From a virus, in the IMG/VR virus record IMGVR_UViG_3300017917_000276, positions 1 to 43,728 of that record: a stretch of DNA of 43,728 bases. One strand, written 5' to 3'. Both the position numbers and the translations under genes were made by a program. Within the stretch, counting starts at the first letter, position 1; every line of letters begins with the position of its first letter. This document shows positions 7,611-16,100 of the stretch, piece by piece. The notes below the pieces were generated by a model, which was given only the letters and a program-made list of their open reading frames with translations, made no database searches and was not told the origin of the DNA.

Positions 7611-8834
7611 ATGAGTGGATTTTTTCAAAATCTTTTAGGTGATGTTGCTAAAGGATTTTTCGGCAATGAATATGTAAGAGATTACACTCATGCTGCTAAA
7701 ACGTTTAGGACTAATGCGTATCAGTACGCTCCTAAATATAAGTTTTTATTTCACGTATACTTTGATATCAACCCTGCTGTCTATGCTAAAGGTATAGCGC
7801 AGGGTTCCAATTTTGGCTTGGCAGTAAAAACTATTGATTTACCTAAGTATACTATTGATACTGCTACGATGAATCAGTACAATAGAAAGCGTTTAGTTCA
7901 AACTAAAATTAAATACAACCCTATCAACATAGTATTTCACGATGATAATGGGAATCTAGTTAATGATATGTGGTATAATTACTATACATATTATTTCCAA
8001 GATGCAAATAAGCCGGTCGTTAACGGCGCAGGTAGACAAACTACAAATGGTAATAATACTGGTTCAGTAAACTTCAACAGAAGAAATTTATATGATCCAG
8101 ATATAGCAGGCGATGAAGATTGGGGATATATCGGTGAAACTAATAAACCATCAGCAACTACTAGTCAATCAAATCAAGGCATAAGTAAAATTCCGTTCTT
8201 CAGGAGTATTCAAATATTTGGTTTGAATAGACACAACTTTATTCAATATACATTAATTAACCCAGTTATAACTGCATTCAACCATGACACCTATGATTAC
8301 AGTCAAGGTAATGGTACAATGACAAATACAATGACTATTGATTATGAAACTGTTAAATATGCCGAAGGCGCAATTGACGGAAGAGCACCAAGTAATATTG
8401 TTACTGGCTTCGGTTTAGAAACAAACTACGATAGAACACAAAGCCCAATACAACGTCCCGGAGCTAATGGTACTATACTAGGACAAGGTGGTTTGGTAGA
8501 TGCCGCCGGCGGCTTCATCAATGATTTGTCAAACGGTAATATATTAGGTGCAATACGTACAGCAGGTACAGCATACAATACATTTAAAAATAAGAATTTA
8601 AAACAAGTAGCTGTACAAGATTTAAATTCATTGTTATATACTGCGACACAACAACAATTACCCGGAGCAGTAAGAAGTAACACTTATTATCCTGGTTATG
8701 GCACAAGTCCTAATAATGTGGCAGGCGCTCCCGGAACAGGTTTATCACAACCACCTCAAATATCTAGCACAGGTACTGGCGTAAACGCAACAGTTCAAAA
8801 AGCTGGCACACAAACAACACCCGGTGGATCCTAA
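7611..8834 (+). CDS. Tail-tube-like baseplate protein, possible tube initiator (gp54-like)
   Basis: This 407-residue protein resembles a second, larger tube-type subunit. Its core contains YAPKYKFLFHVYFDINP, FGLAVKTIDLPKYTIDTATMNQYNRKRLVQTKIKYNPI and NIVFHDDNGNLVNDMWYNYYTYYF. These are parallel to the tube fold, and a further NTMTIDYETVKYAEG strand is seen. The last 100 residues are Gly/Thr/Pro-rich and probably flexible. T4 gp54 is a tube paralogue that seeds tube assembly on the baseplate, which fits position and size. A tail terminator or other tube-associated protein cannot be excluded. It is spaced 15 nt from the tube gene and probably shares its transcript. Confidence 0.6.
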   Translation: MSGFFQNLLGDVAKGFFGNEYVRDYTHAAKTFRTNAYQYAPKYKFLFHVYFDINPAVYAKGIAQGSNFGLAVKTIDLPKYTIDTATMNQYNRKRLVQTKIKYNPINIVFHDDNGNLVNDMWYNYYTYYFQDANKPVVNGAGRQTTNGNNTGSVNFNRRNLYDPDIAGDEDWGYIGETNKPSATTSQSNQGISKIPFFRSIQIFGLNRHNFIQYTLINPVITAFNHDTYDYSQGNGTMTNTMTIDYETVKYAEGAIDGRAPSNIVTGFGLETNYDRTQSPIQRPGANGTILGQGGLVDAAGGFINDLSNGNILGAIRTAGTAYNTFKNKNLKQVAVQDLNSLLYTATQQQLPGAVRSNTYYPGYGTSPNNVAGAPGTGLSQPPQISSTGTGVNATVQKAGTQTTPGGS

Positions 8835-8837
8835 TCG

Positions 8838-8861
8838 TATAAATACTCTACGGAGATTTAT
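8838..8861 (+). promoter_or_regulatory. Late promoter TATAAATAC overlapping a ribosome-site-masking hairpin
   Basis: TATAAATAC (8838-8846) is the exact T4 late consensus. ATAAAT (8839-8844) can pair with ATTTAT (8856-8861) and CTC (8846-8848) with GAG (8853-8855), with one bulged A and a TACG loop. The ribosome site CGGAG (8851-8855) for the ATG at 8862 lies in loop and right arm. Late RNA starting near 8851 would lose the whole left arm. Confidence 0.55.
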
Positions 8862-9221
8862 ATGGCCAGAATTATTGATTCACGAACCCAGCTAGACCAA
8901 ACAGTAAAAATTTTTGATGAATTTTACGAGTTCAGTCTGGTTGTAAATGGCAGTGAGTATGATGTAGTATATTCCTACTTTAAAGGAATATGCGAGAGTA
9001 CACAAATCGCAGCAAACTTTACTGTCTACTTGTTTAGAATTTCGCAAGAAACACAAGTTCCTGTATTAGACCTATTGGGATATATAAAAGGTAAAAACAA
9101 GTTAGAAGTTAATACAGTCATTGCATATTATCTGAATAGCTTTAGACCTAAAGCATCTATATATGGTTTTGGTACTGTACCCCAACCCAATGAAGCGGTA
9201 GCTAGAAACATAGTTCAATAA
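8862..9221 (+). CDS. Conserved virion-type protein of aquatic T4-like phages
   Basis: This 119-residue protein begins MARIIDSRTQLDQTVKIFDE, then NGSEYDVVYSYFKGICES, ANFTVYLFRISQETQVPVLDLL and LNSFRPKASIYGFGTVPQPNE. I recognise the pattern from T4-like phages of aquatic bacteria, where it lies among tail and head-completion genes without an established function. It is soluble, with no signal peptide or membrane helix. Its stop overlaps the head-completion gene start by 1 nt, so translation is coupled. A role in tail or baseplate assembly is inferred from position only. Confidence 0.75.
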   Translation: MARIIDSRTQLDQTVKIFDEFYEFSLVVNGSEYDVVYSYFKGICESTQIAANFTVYLFRISQETQVPVLDLLGYIKGKNKLEVNTVIAYYLNSFRPKASIYGFGTVPQPNEAVARNIVQ

Positions 9222-9658
9222 TGGGTAACTGGGCGCAAGGGACATTCACTCCCAAAAATCCTCAAAAGTATGTAGGAAAACATACTCCTAGATATCGTAG
9301 TGGCTGGGAACTAACATTTATGAACTTCTGCGATAACAACAATAATGTGTTATATTGGGCAAGTGAAGCAATAGCGATACCTTATCGTAATCCAGTGACT
9401 GGTAAACCTAGTCAATACATACCTGACTTCTTTGTAGTCTACCAAAACAAATATGGAAAACAAATAGCAGAAGTAGTTGAAATTAAACCAAAGAAACAAA
9501 GTCTTATAGAAAGCAGAACAGCAAGTGCTAAAGATAGATTAGTAGTCGCTGTAAATCATGCTAAGTGGCATGCTGCAATGGCCTATTGTAAAAATCAAGG
9601 TTATACATTTAGAGTTATTACTGAGGATGACCTTTTCTATAATGGTCGCAAAAAGTAA
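9221..9658 (+). CDS. Head completion protein (gp4-like), nuclease fold
   Basis: This 145-residue protein has the gp4 signature. It includes TPRYRSGWELTFMNFCDNN, WASEAIAIPYRNPVTGKPSQYIPDFFVVY, and AEVVEIKPKK, and then AVNHAKWHAAMAYCKNQGYTFRVITEDDLF. E32, D84 and the E-x-K in VEIKPKK match a TnsA/PD-(D/E)xK-like active-site layout. T4 gp4 is required to complete filled heads before tail attachment, and its nuclease fold is conserved although the reaction is not established. It is coupled by a 1-nt overlap to the upstream gene and followed by the small terminase, consistent with a packaging and maturation group. Confidence 0.87.
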   Translation: MGNWAQGTFTPKNPQKYVGKHTPRYRSGWELTFMNFCDNNNNVLYWASEAIAIPYRNPVTGKPSQYIPDFFVVYQNKYGKQIAEVVEIKPKKQSLIESRTASAKDRLVVAVNHAKWHAAMAYCKNQGYTFRVITEDDLFYNGRKK

Positions 9659-9669
9659 CTAAATAATTC

Positions 9670-10152
9670 ATGACCAAAAAACTTGAAGAACTTTTCGAAC
9701 TTCCTACTGATGAGAAGGATGTAAATGAGTCACAGATTGAAAAAGCTGAGGCTGATTTAATTACACAAGAAGCCTACAATACCATAGATAAAATAGAAAA
9801 AGCATTGCCTGCTGTAAAGGGGCTTGAGGCCGCTGACGGGGAAATGGACGAATTAGCACAACTTGCAACAAGTAGTTATAAAGACTTGATGGATTTGGGT
9901 ATGCAAGTTGACAGTCGTTTTGCTAGTGAAATATTTAATAGTGCAGGTACTATGCTAGGACATGCTATCACAGCAAAGACAGCAAAGATTAATAAAAAGC
10001 TAAAAATGCTTGATTTACAGTTGAAGAAAGCTCAGTTAGACCAAAAAATTGCAAACAAAAGTGAAGAAATAGAAGCTACTCCTTTGGGCGAAGGCAAAAT
10101 GCTAGACCGTAATGAGTTGCTAAAAGTTTTGGCTGCTAAAAAAGACGATTAA
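9670..10152 (+). CDS. Small terminase subunit (gp16-like)
   Basis: This 160-residue, mostly helical protein has an acidic N-terminus (KLEELFELPTDEKD) and a central region DLMDLGMQVDSRFASEIFNSAGTML. A long charged coiled coil follows (residues about 105-135, KLKMLDLQLKKAQLDQ). This is the layout of T4-type gp16, which forms a ring that recognises DNA and stimulates the large terminase during packaging. The large subunit gp17 is not in the window. A weak ACTAAATA motif (9658-9665) lies so close to the ATG that RNA from it would be leaderless. Otherwise it is read from the upstream transcript. Confidence 0.82.
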   Translation: MTKKLEELFELPTDEKDVNESQIEKAEADLITQEAYNTIDKIEKALPAVKGLEAADGEMDELAQLATSSYKDLMDLGMQVDSRFASEIFNSAGTMLGHAITAKTAKINKKLKMLDLQLKKAQLDQKIANKSEEIEATPLGEGKMLDRNELLKVLAAKKDD

Positions 10153-10153
10153 A

Positions 10154-10162
10154 GATAAATAC
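10154..10162 (+). promoter_or_regulatory. Late promoter GATAAATAC
   Basis: The motif lies 27 nt before the ATG at 10181. Predicted RNA start near 10167 gives a 14-nt leader containing TAGGAAT as ribosome site. No convincing hairpin was found here. Confidence 0.6.
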
Positions 10163-10180
10163 TGAATATAGGAATAAGAA

Positions 10181-10810
10181 ATGAAAAGCCTAAAACAATA
10201 TATCGTAGAAAGTGTTCACACTTACAATTACACGATTAAAATTGCCGGTAATGTAGATAAAAACTGGCTAGATATGTTCAAGTACAACTTGAAGAAATTT
10301 GATCCTGTAAAAATTGATGAACCAAAAACTACACCTATTCAGAAAGACCCTTACGGATTTCCCAATTTACATAATCAGCCTGTTACTATTATTAAAGCAG
10401 AATTTCGCTACCCAGCAAACGAGCCAATGATACAACAGATTGCTCAGTTGCTAGGTTATCAAGTTGATATGGTTCGTGTAATCGGTTCTGATTACGATGA
10501 TAGCATTAACAATGAAGCAGAGGGGTATGCTAACGAAATGGATCACAATCCATTATTGTTACATCCTGAACTTGAAGAACAACCAGGTGCTAAAGAAGCA
10601 AATAAGAATTATTCTGACAGCTATTTAAGCTCTATTAAAGACCAAGCTAAAGACAGTAAAATTGACATTCCATACGCAGGTACAAAAACCCCCGATGCGT
10701 TTGACCCATTCAAACCTTATTTGGCTAATGATCCAAGAGGCATCGATAGCCCAATGTCAAAAATTAAGCGTCCACCAAAGCCAGCAACTGGCGCAAGCGC
10801 ATCAAAATAA
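10181..10810 (+). CDS. Head-associated protein with capsid-targeting-like N-terminus
   Basis: This 209-residue protein begins MKSLKQYIVES. The I-V-E at residues 8-10 matches the (I/L)-x-E cleavage rule of T4 prohead protease gp21 and aligns with the 10-residue capsid-targeting leader of T4 internal proteins. A compact domain follows (HTYNYTIKIAGNVDKNWL; VTIIKAEFRYP; QLLGYQVDMVRVIG; about residues 14-110). The tail is long and low-complexity, rich in Asp, Pro and Lys (about 125-209). Function is unknown. Position after the terminase gene and before another head-type protein supports a prohead or internal head role. Confidence 0.7.
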   Translation: MKSLKQYIVESVHTYNYTIKIAGNVDKNWLDMFKYNLKKFDPVKIDEPKTTPIQKDPYGFPNLHNQPVTIIKAEFRYPANEPMIQQIAQLLGYQVDMVRVIGSDYDDSINNEAEGYANEMDHNPLLLHPELEEQPGAKEANKNYSDSYLSSIKDQAKDSKIDIPYAGTKTPDAFDPFKPYLANDPRGIDSPMSKIKRPPKPATGASASK

Positions 10811-10822
10811 GAGGAATTAAAA

Positions 10823-13099
10823 ATGAACTTTAAAGACATGTTAGAAAAGTTAAGCCTACTAAGTGAAGCTACTAAAGAAACACCGACAGGTAAAATACAC
10901 AAAGCAGAGCCCGGTGGTTATGGTCGTAAGTTTGACACCGATGAAGAAGGCGAAGAAAAGAAAGCAGCTAAAGCAGATGCTCCCAAACGTGGTCGCGGTC
11001 GCCCTAAGAAAGGTGCTGATGATTCAGGAGAAGTTAAGAAGTATGACTTTAGTGCGTTTGGTGTTAAGCATGGTAAAGATGTAAAACTACCAAAATATGA
11101 CAAGAGCAAAACTACTAAGCATAGTTTAAAAGAATATTTTGATGATTTAGATAACGCACTAAATGAAATGGCTCAACCTAATGCTATTCCTGTTGTAAGC
11201 AAGCAAGGTTCTACCCAACAAACAGGTGCAGGATTTGTTCATATTGATGATACAAGCCCAGCTGGTAAAGCAATGAGCGATGCTTTAGGTAAGTTAGCGC
11301 AACAGAAAAAAGCACAGATTGTAGTTCCTACACAAGGTCAGCAACCATCAGCAACCTCAGGTGGAGCAACAAATCAACCTGCTATGGCTGAAGAAGGTGA
11401 AAAGTGGATTCAAAAAGCAATTAAGCACCCGGGTTCTTTTAGTGCTAAAGCTAAAAAGGCAGGCAAGAGCGTAGCAGCATTTGCCAAAGAAAAAGAACAT
11501 GCACCAGGTACATTGGGTAAACAAGCCCGATTAGCCCAAACGCTGCGTAAACTTAATAAAGAAAGCATGGCAGCAGAAGCAGACATGCCCCCGCATGATT
11601 CATTAGCTAGTCCTATGACACTAGAAGGCAAAGGTGAAAAGCCAGACTTCTTGGACTTAGACAAAGACGGCAACAAGAAAGAGTCAATGAAGAAAGCAGC
11701 ACAAGACAAAAAGAAAGTTAAAGAAGGTATGGATCACAGACTAAAAGCAGCCCGTCATGCTGGAAAAGCACATGCTCTCAGTAAAGAAGGGTACAACTGT
11801 AAGTATGACGATATGGAAGAAGCACGTAGCTACCATGAAGGATATAAAGAAGGTCTGGATGAGTGCTACGGTCAAATGCCTATTCAAGGTTATGTTGGCG
11901 AGACAACACCACCGGCAACAGTTCCTGGCATGGCAAATCAAGCAGCGAGACAACCTGCGATGGAAGATGATGTTGAAGAAGGCAATGCTTTCACAGCAGC
12001 ACTAGCTAAGACACCAAAAGGTGGTAAGTTCAGTGTTGGTGGCAAGACATTTACTGACAAGACGGATTATGATGCTAAAGTAAATGAAAGTCCCTTTGCT
12101 TTTGAATCATGGGATAATCAACTACAGTCTTTATTAGAAAGTAAAGAAGAAGTTGCTGAAGGTATGACTGTATCTATTAGCAAAGGTCAACAAGGTGCTC
12201 CTGATTCAGTATCAGTATCAGCACAAGACGCAGAAGCAGACCAACTACTATCATTAATTAAATCTGCTGGCCTAGGTCTATTTGGTGGAGAAGAACAACC
12301 AGCAGCTTCTAGACCAATGTCTCTACAACCAGCAGACGGTGAACAAGGCGCAGAAGAAATTGGCGTAGTTGGCGACCATGATGGCATGATGGACTTAATT
12401 AAGAAAGTTACCGGTGGTTCAGTAGGACCACAAGGTGGCGAAATCTCTGCTGACCATGACTATGAAGAAGAAGGCGGAGAAGAACATGAACATGAGCACA
12501 CTGATGAAGAAACATGCAATGAATGCGGTATGTATGAATCAGAATGTGGTTGTGACCATGAGAAAGTTGATGAAGTTGAGTCAGAAGACCAAATGACTTA
12601 TCAAGTTGCAGAAGATAATCCTCCTGACAGCGGGGCAGCAGAAGAGGAAGAAGAAATACAAGATACAGCACAAGCAAATGCAGCCGGCGCAGCATACAAG
12701 CCCAAAGATGATGTAGATGAGGGCGCTGGTGGTCCAGAAGCAAGTGAAGAGCCTGTTAAACAAATGACTTCTGAAGAATCTAAGTCAGAAGAAGATGACC
12801 ACGCTGAAGAAGCTGGAGAGAAAGTCACTAAAGATATCGAGTATGATGATAAGAAAGACAAGAAACTTGACGAATGGGCAAATGAGGCAGGTAAAAAAGG
12901 AACAGATACATCCTTTGAACAAGATATTGATTATATGATGAATATAATCACAGGTGGTTTGAACAAGAAGAAATCTACCGGTCAAACAACTATCCCTGTT
13001 ATTGCAAGCCAATTAGGCAGACAAGTAGCACGTGAAACAACTGATATCAACGAATCAACTGATGACGTTGCTGCATGGAAAAAATTAGCAGGAATTTAA
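10823..13099 (+). CDS. Large modular head protein with AT-hook and Cys-rich motif
   Basis: This 758-residue, strongly charged protein starts MNFKDMLEKLSLLSEATKE, with L-S-E at 13-15 as a likely prohead-protease site. An AT-hook-like RGRGRPKKG follows at about 56-64. Later come a Lys-rich module (GSFSAKAKKAGKSVAAFAKE, about 205-225) and DFLDLDKDGNKKES, an EF-hand/dockerin-like calcium loop near 275. An ETCNECGMYESECGCDH cluster near 565 may bind zinc. A very acidic stretch precedes a C-terminal helix ending AAWKKLAGI. This resembles the modular scaffold/internal head proteins of aquatic T4-like phages. DNA condensation in the head is a reasonable inference. It is followed by a strong terminator. 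Confidence 0.75.
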   Translation: MNFKDMLEKLSLLSEATKETPTGKIHKAEPGGYGRKFDTDEEGEEKKAAKADAPKRGRGRPKKGADDSGEVKKYDFSAFGVKHGKDVKLPKYDKSKTTKHSLKEYFDDLDNALNEMAQPNAIPVVSKQGSTQQTGAGFVHIDDTSPAGKAMSDALGKLAQQKKAQIVVPTQGQQPSATSGGATNQPAMAEEGEKWIQKAIKHPGSFSAKAKKAGKSVAAFAKEKEHAPGTLGKQARLAQTLRKLNKESMAAEADMPPHDSLASPMTLEGKGEKPDFLDLDKDGNKKESMKKAAQDKKKVKEGMDHRLKAARHAGKAHALSKEGYNCKYDDMEEARSYHEGYKEGLDECYGQMPIQGYVGETTPPATVPGMANQAARQPAMEDDVEEGNAFTAALAKTPKGGKFSVGGKTFTDKTDYDAKVNESPFAFESWDNQLQSLLESKEEVAEGMTVSISKGQQGAPDSVSVSAQDAEADQLLSLIKSAGLGLFGGEEQPAASRPMSLQPADGEQGAEEIGVVGDHDGMMDLIKKVTGGSVGPQGGEISADHDYEEEGGEEHEHEHTDEETCNECGMYESECGCDHEKVDEVESEDQMTYQVAEDNPPDSGAAEEEEEIQDTAQANAAGAAYKPKDDVDEGAGGPEASEEPVKQMTSEESKSEEDDHAEEAGEKVTKDIEYDDKKDKKLDEWANEAGKKGTDTSFEQDIDYMMNIITGGLNKKKSTGQTTIPVIASQLGRQVARETTDINESTDDVAAWKKLAGI

Positions 13100-13112
13100 T
13101 AAAGTGTTAGTT

Positions 13113-13143
13113 AAAAATACCCGGCTAAGCCGGGTATTTTTTT
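13113..13143 (+). terminator. Strong bidirectional Rho-independent terminator
   Basis: AAAAATACCCGGC pairs with GCCGGGTATTTTT over 13 bp around a TAA loop and runs into a T-tract. A-rich bases on the left make it functional in both directions. It ends the head-gene transcript before the long fibre gene. Confidence 0.9.
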
Positions 13144-13167
13144 GGTTATTACACTTTATTCAAAAAC

Positions 13168-13192
13168 GATAAATACTTAATAAGGTGATTTA
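13168..13192 (+). promoter_or_regulatory. Late promoter GATAAATAC with weak hairpin before the long fibre gene
   Basis: The motif is at 13168-13176. TAAAT (13170-13174) can pair with ATTTA (13188-13192), and CTT (13176-13178) with AAG (13182-13184). The ribosome site TAAGGTG is thus in the right arm, but the stem is interrupted and weaker than at other genes. Predicted RNA start is near 13181. Confidence 0.5.
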
Positions 13193-13195
13193 AAA

Positions 13196-16100
13196 ATGGC
13201 ACAACAGAATATTGATTTCGGTTCATTCCCGGATGACCCATCGGCAGATGCGATAAGAACCGCATTTAGTAAAGTACAGAATAACTTCAACGAACTATTT
13301 CAGGCTACTACAGGTGCATCAGTTACGTCAGTTAACAGATCCCAGGGCGCAGGTATAACCGTTAATAGTTCTGTAGGCAACGTTATTGTCAGTGCTAATA
13401 TAGCTAATGTAACTGTATCATCACCTAACCTTATTTTTGGTACAAGTCTAGGAACTCTTTCAAGCACATTAGTTTATCCATCATCTACAAATACTCTATA
13501 CATCGTTGTTCCAAATACTTTCTCTATTGGCAATTTAGTTTCATCAGGTAATGTATCAATTTCGAGCAATTTAACTGTTACTGGTGTGACTACATTGGGG
13601 AATACAGTTAGTGCAAACTACTTTATTGGTTCTGGTAATAATTTATCTAATATTCAAGGTGCCAACGTTACAGGTCCAGTTGCGACGGCTAACGTTGCTG
13701 GCACGGTTTCACAAAACGCTCAATCTAATATTACAAGTGTAGGTACACTAACATCATTAGATGTAAGTGGAAATTTAACATCAGGTAATGCTAATTTAGG
13801 TAATGTTGCTACAGCAAATTACTTTATAGGAGATGGTTCTAATTTAACGAATTTGGCCGGATCCAATGTAACCGGAGTTGTAGCAAACGCTAATTACTCA
13901 GCATATGCAGGCAATGTAACAAACGCAGCACAACCAAATATAACTAGCGTGGGTACTCTTACTAATGTAAGTGTAAGCGGTAACGCCAACGTAGGTAATT
14001 TAGGTACAGCCGGGTTAATCACAGCTACTGGTAACATCACTGGTGGTAACTTAAACACAGCCGGGTTAATCACAGCTACTGGTAACATCACTGGTGGTAA
14101 CTTAAACACAGCAGGATTAATTACTGCTACTGGTAATATCACTGGCGGTAACTTAGTAACAGGTGGCGCAATTAGTGCAACAGGAAATGCTAACGTAGAT
14201 AACTTGGGTGCAACTGGTGTATACGCAACTACTCTAAGCGCAACAGGTAACGCTAATGTAGGAAATATAGGTGCAACAACATTTGTTGGTAACTTAACTG
14301 GAACTGGTAATAGTAACGTTGGAAATTTAGGTGTTACTGGTGTATATGCAACAAATTTAAGTTCTACAGGTAATGCAAATGTTGGCAACTTAGGTACTGC
14401 TGGGTTGATTACAGCTACTGGTAACATTACTGGTGGTAATATAACAACGGGCGGAAATTTAAGTGTAACTGGTAATGCAAATATTACTGGTAACTTATCT
14501 GTAACTGGAACTATTAACGCAGGTAACGTTACAGTAGACCAAATTTCTAACGGCACATCAGTTGTAGATATAGTTGGCGCCGGCGGCAATGTTACTGTAA
14601 CAGTAGGTGGTGCAAGTAATGTATTAACGGTAACATCAACCGGTGCTAATCTATCAGGTACATTTAGTGCTAGTGGCAACAGTAACGTTGGTAATTTAGG
14701 CACAGCAGGACAGATAACAGCAACAGGGAATATTCAATCTAGTGCTTTCCTAATAGGCGCTAATTTGTCAATAAGTGGTAATGCTAATATAGGCAATATC
14801 GGTGCAGCGTTACACGTTGGTAACATAAGCGGAACCGGTAATAGTAACGTAGGTAACTTAGGTGTTACCGGTGTGTACGCTACTAGTTTGAGTGCAACCG
14901 GTAATAGTAACGTAGGTAATTTAGGTACAGGTGGTGTAATTACTGCTACTGGAACAATCACCGGTGGCAATCTAAGCACGGGTGGTACATTAAGCGTTAC
15001 TGGCAATGCTAATATTGGTAACGTGGGTGCTACAACCTTTGTTGGTAACTTATCCGGGACTGCAAGTATTGCAACTGTAGCAAATCATGTTACCGATCCT
15101 AGTCAATCAAACATTACTAGTGTTGGTAATTTACTTGGATTAACAAGCAACGGTGTAGTTAATTTCAACAATGCGACAAATATCGCATTAGCAAACGCTA
15201 ATGTTATTCGTATAGGTGGCGGCACATTACAGCAAGTACTTGTAAGTGACGGCTCAGGTGGGGTTCAGTGGCAAAGTTATTCAGGTACACCTATTGCAGG
15301 TAATGTGACAGAAGTTCAGTTTAATCTTAATGGTACAGCGTTTGGTGCAAGTCCGAATTTTACATTTAATAATTTAAACGATACGTTATTTGTTTCTAAC
15401 TTAACAGGAACATTTGCTAGCGTAACTGGCAATGCTAATGTAGGTAATCTAAATTCAGCAGGAACAGTAGTTGCTAGTGGAAACATTAACGGCGGTAATT
15501 TAGGTACAGGCGGTAGAGTCAGTGCCGCTACAATTAGTGCTACTGGTAATGCTAACGTAGGTAACTTAGGTACTGCTGGATTGATTACAGCTACCAGTAA
15601 CATCACTGGTGGTAACTTGGTAACAGGTGGTCAAGTAAGTGCTACAGGTAACATCACTGCTAATTACTTTATAGGTAACGGTAGTCAATTAACTGGTATT
15701 GATGCTACGCAAATTCAAAACGGTACTGCCAATGTAAGAACATTTAATAATGCAAATGTTACAATAAGTGCCGCCGGCAACGCAAACGTAGTTGATGTGA
15801 CTGGCACCGGAGCTAATGTCACAGGAACATTAAGTGTAAGTGGTAATGCTAATGTAGGTAACATTGGTGCTACTAATGGTGTATTCACCACAGTGACTGG
15901 TACTTTAGCTACTGCTGCTCAACCAAATATCACAAGTACAGGTACATTAACGTCATTGTCGGTAGCTGGCAACGCAAATATTGGAAACGTTGGTACAGCA
16001 GGATTAATTACTGCTACTGGTAATATCACTGGCGGTAACCTAGTAACAAGTGGACAGGTAAGTGCTACTGGTAATGCTAACGTAGGTAACTTGGGTGCAA

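Noticed and set aside
13894-14703. 269-residue open frame on the minus strand inside the fibre gene (Pro/Leu/Val-rich)
   Set aside because: It is the antisense of SGNANVGN/TATGNITGG repeats and has the composition forced by them. There is no promoter or ribosome site. The other long antisense frames in both fibre genes have the same origin.
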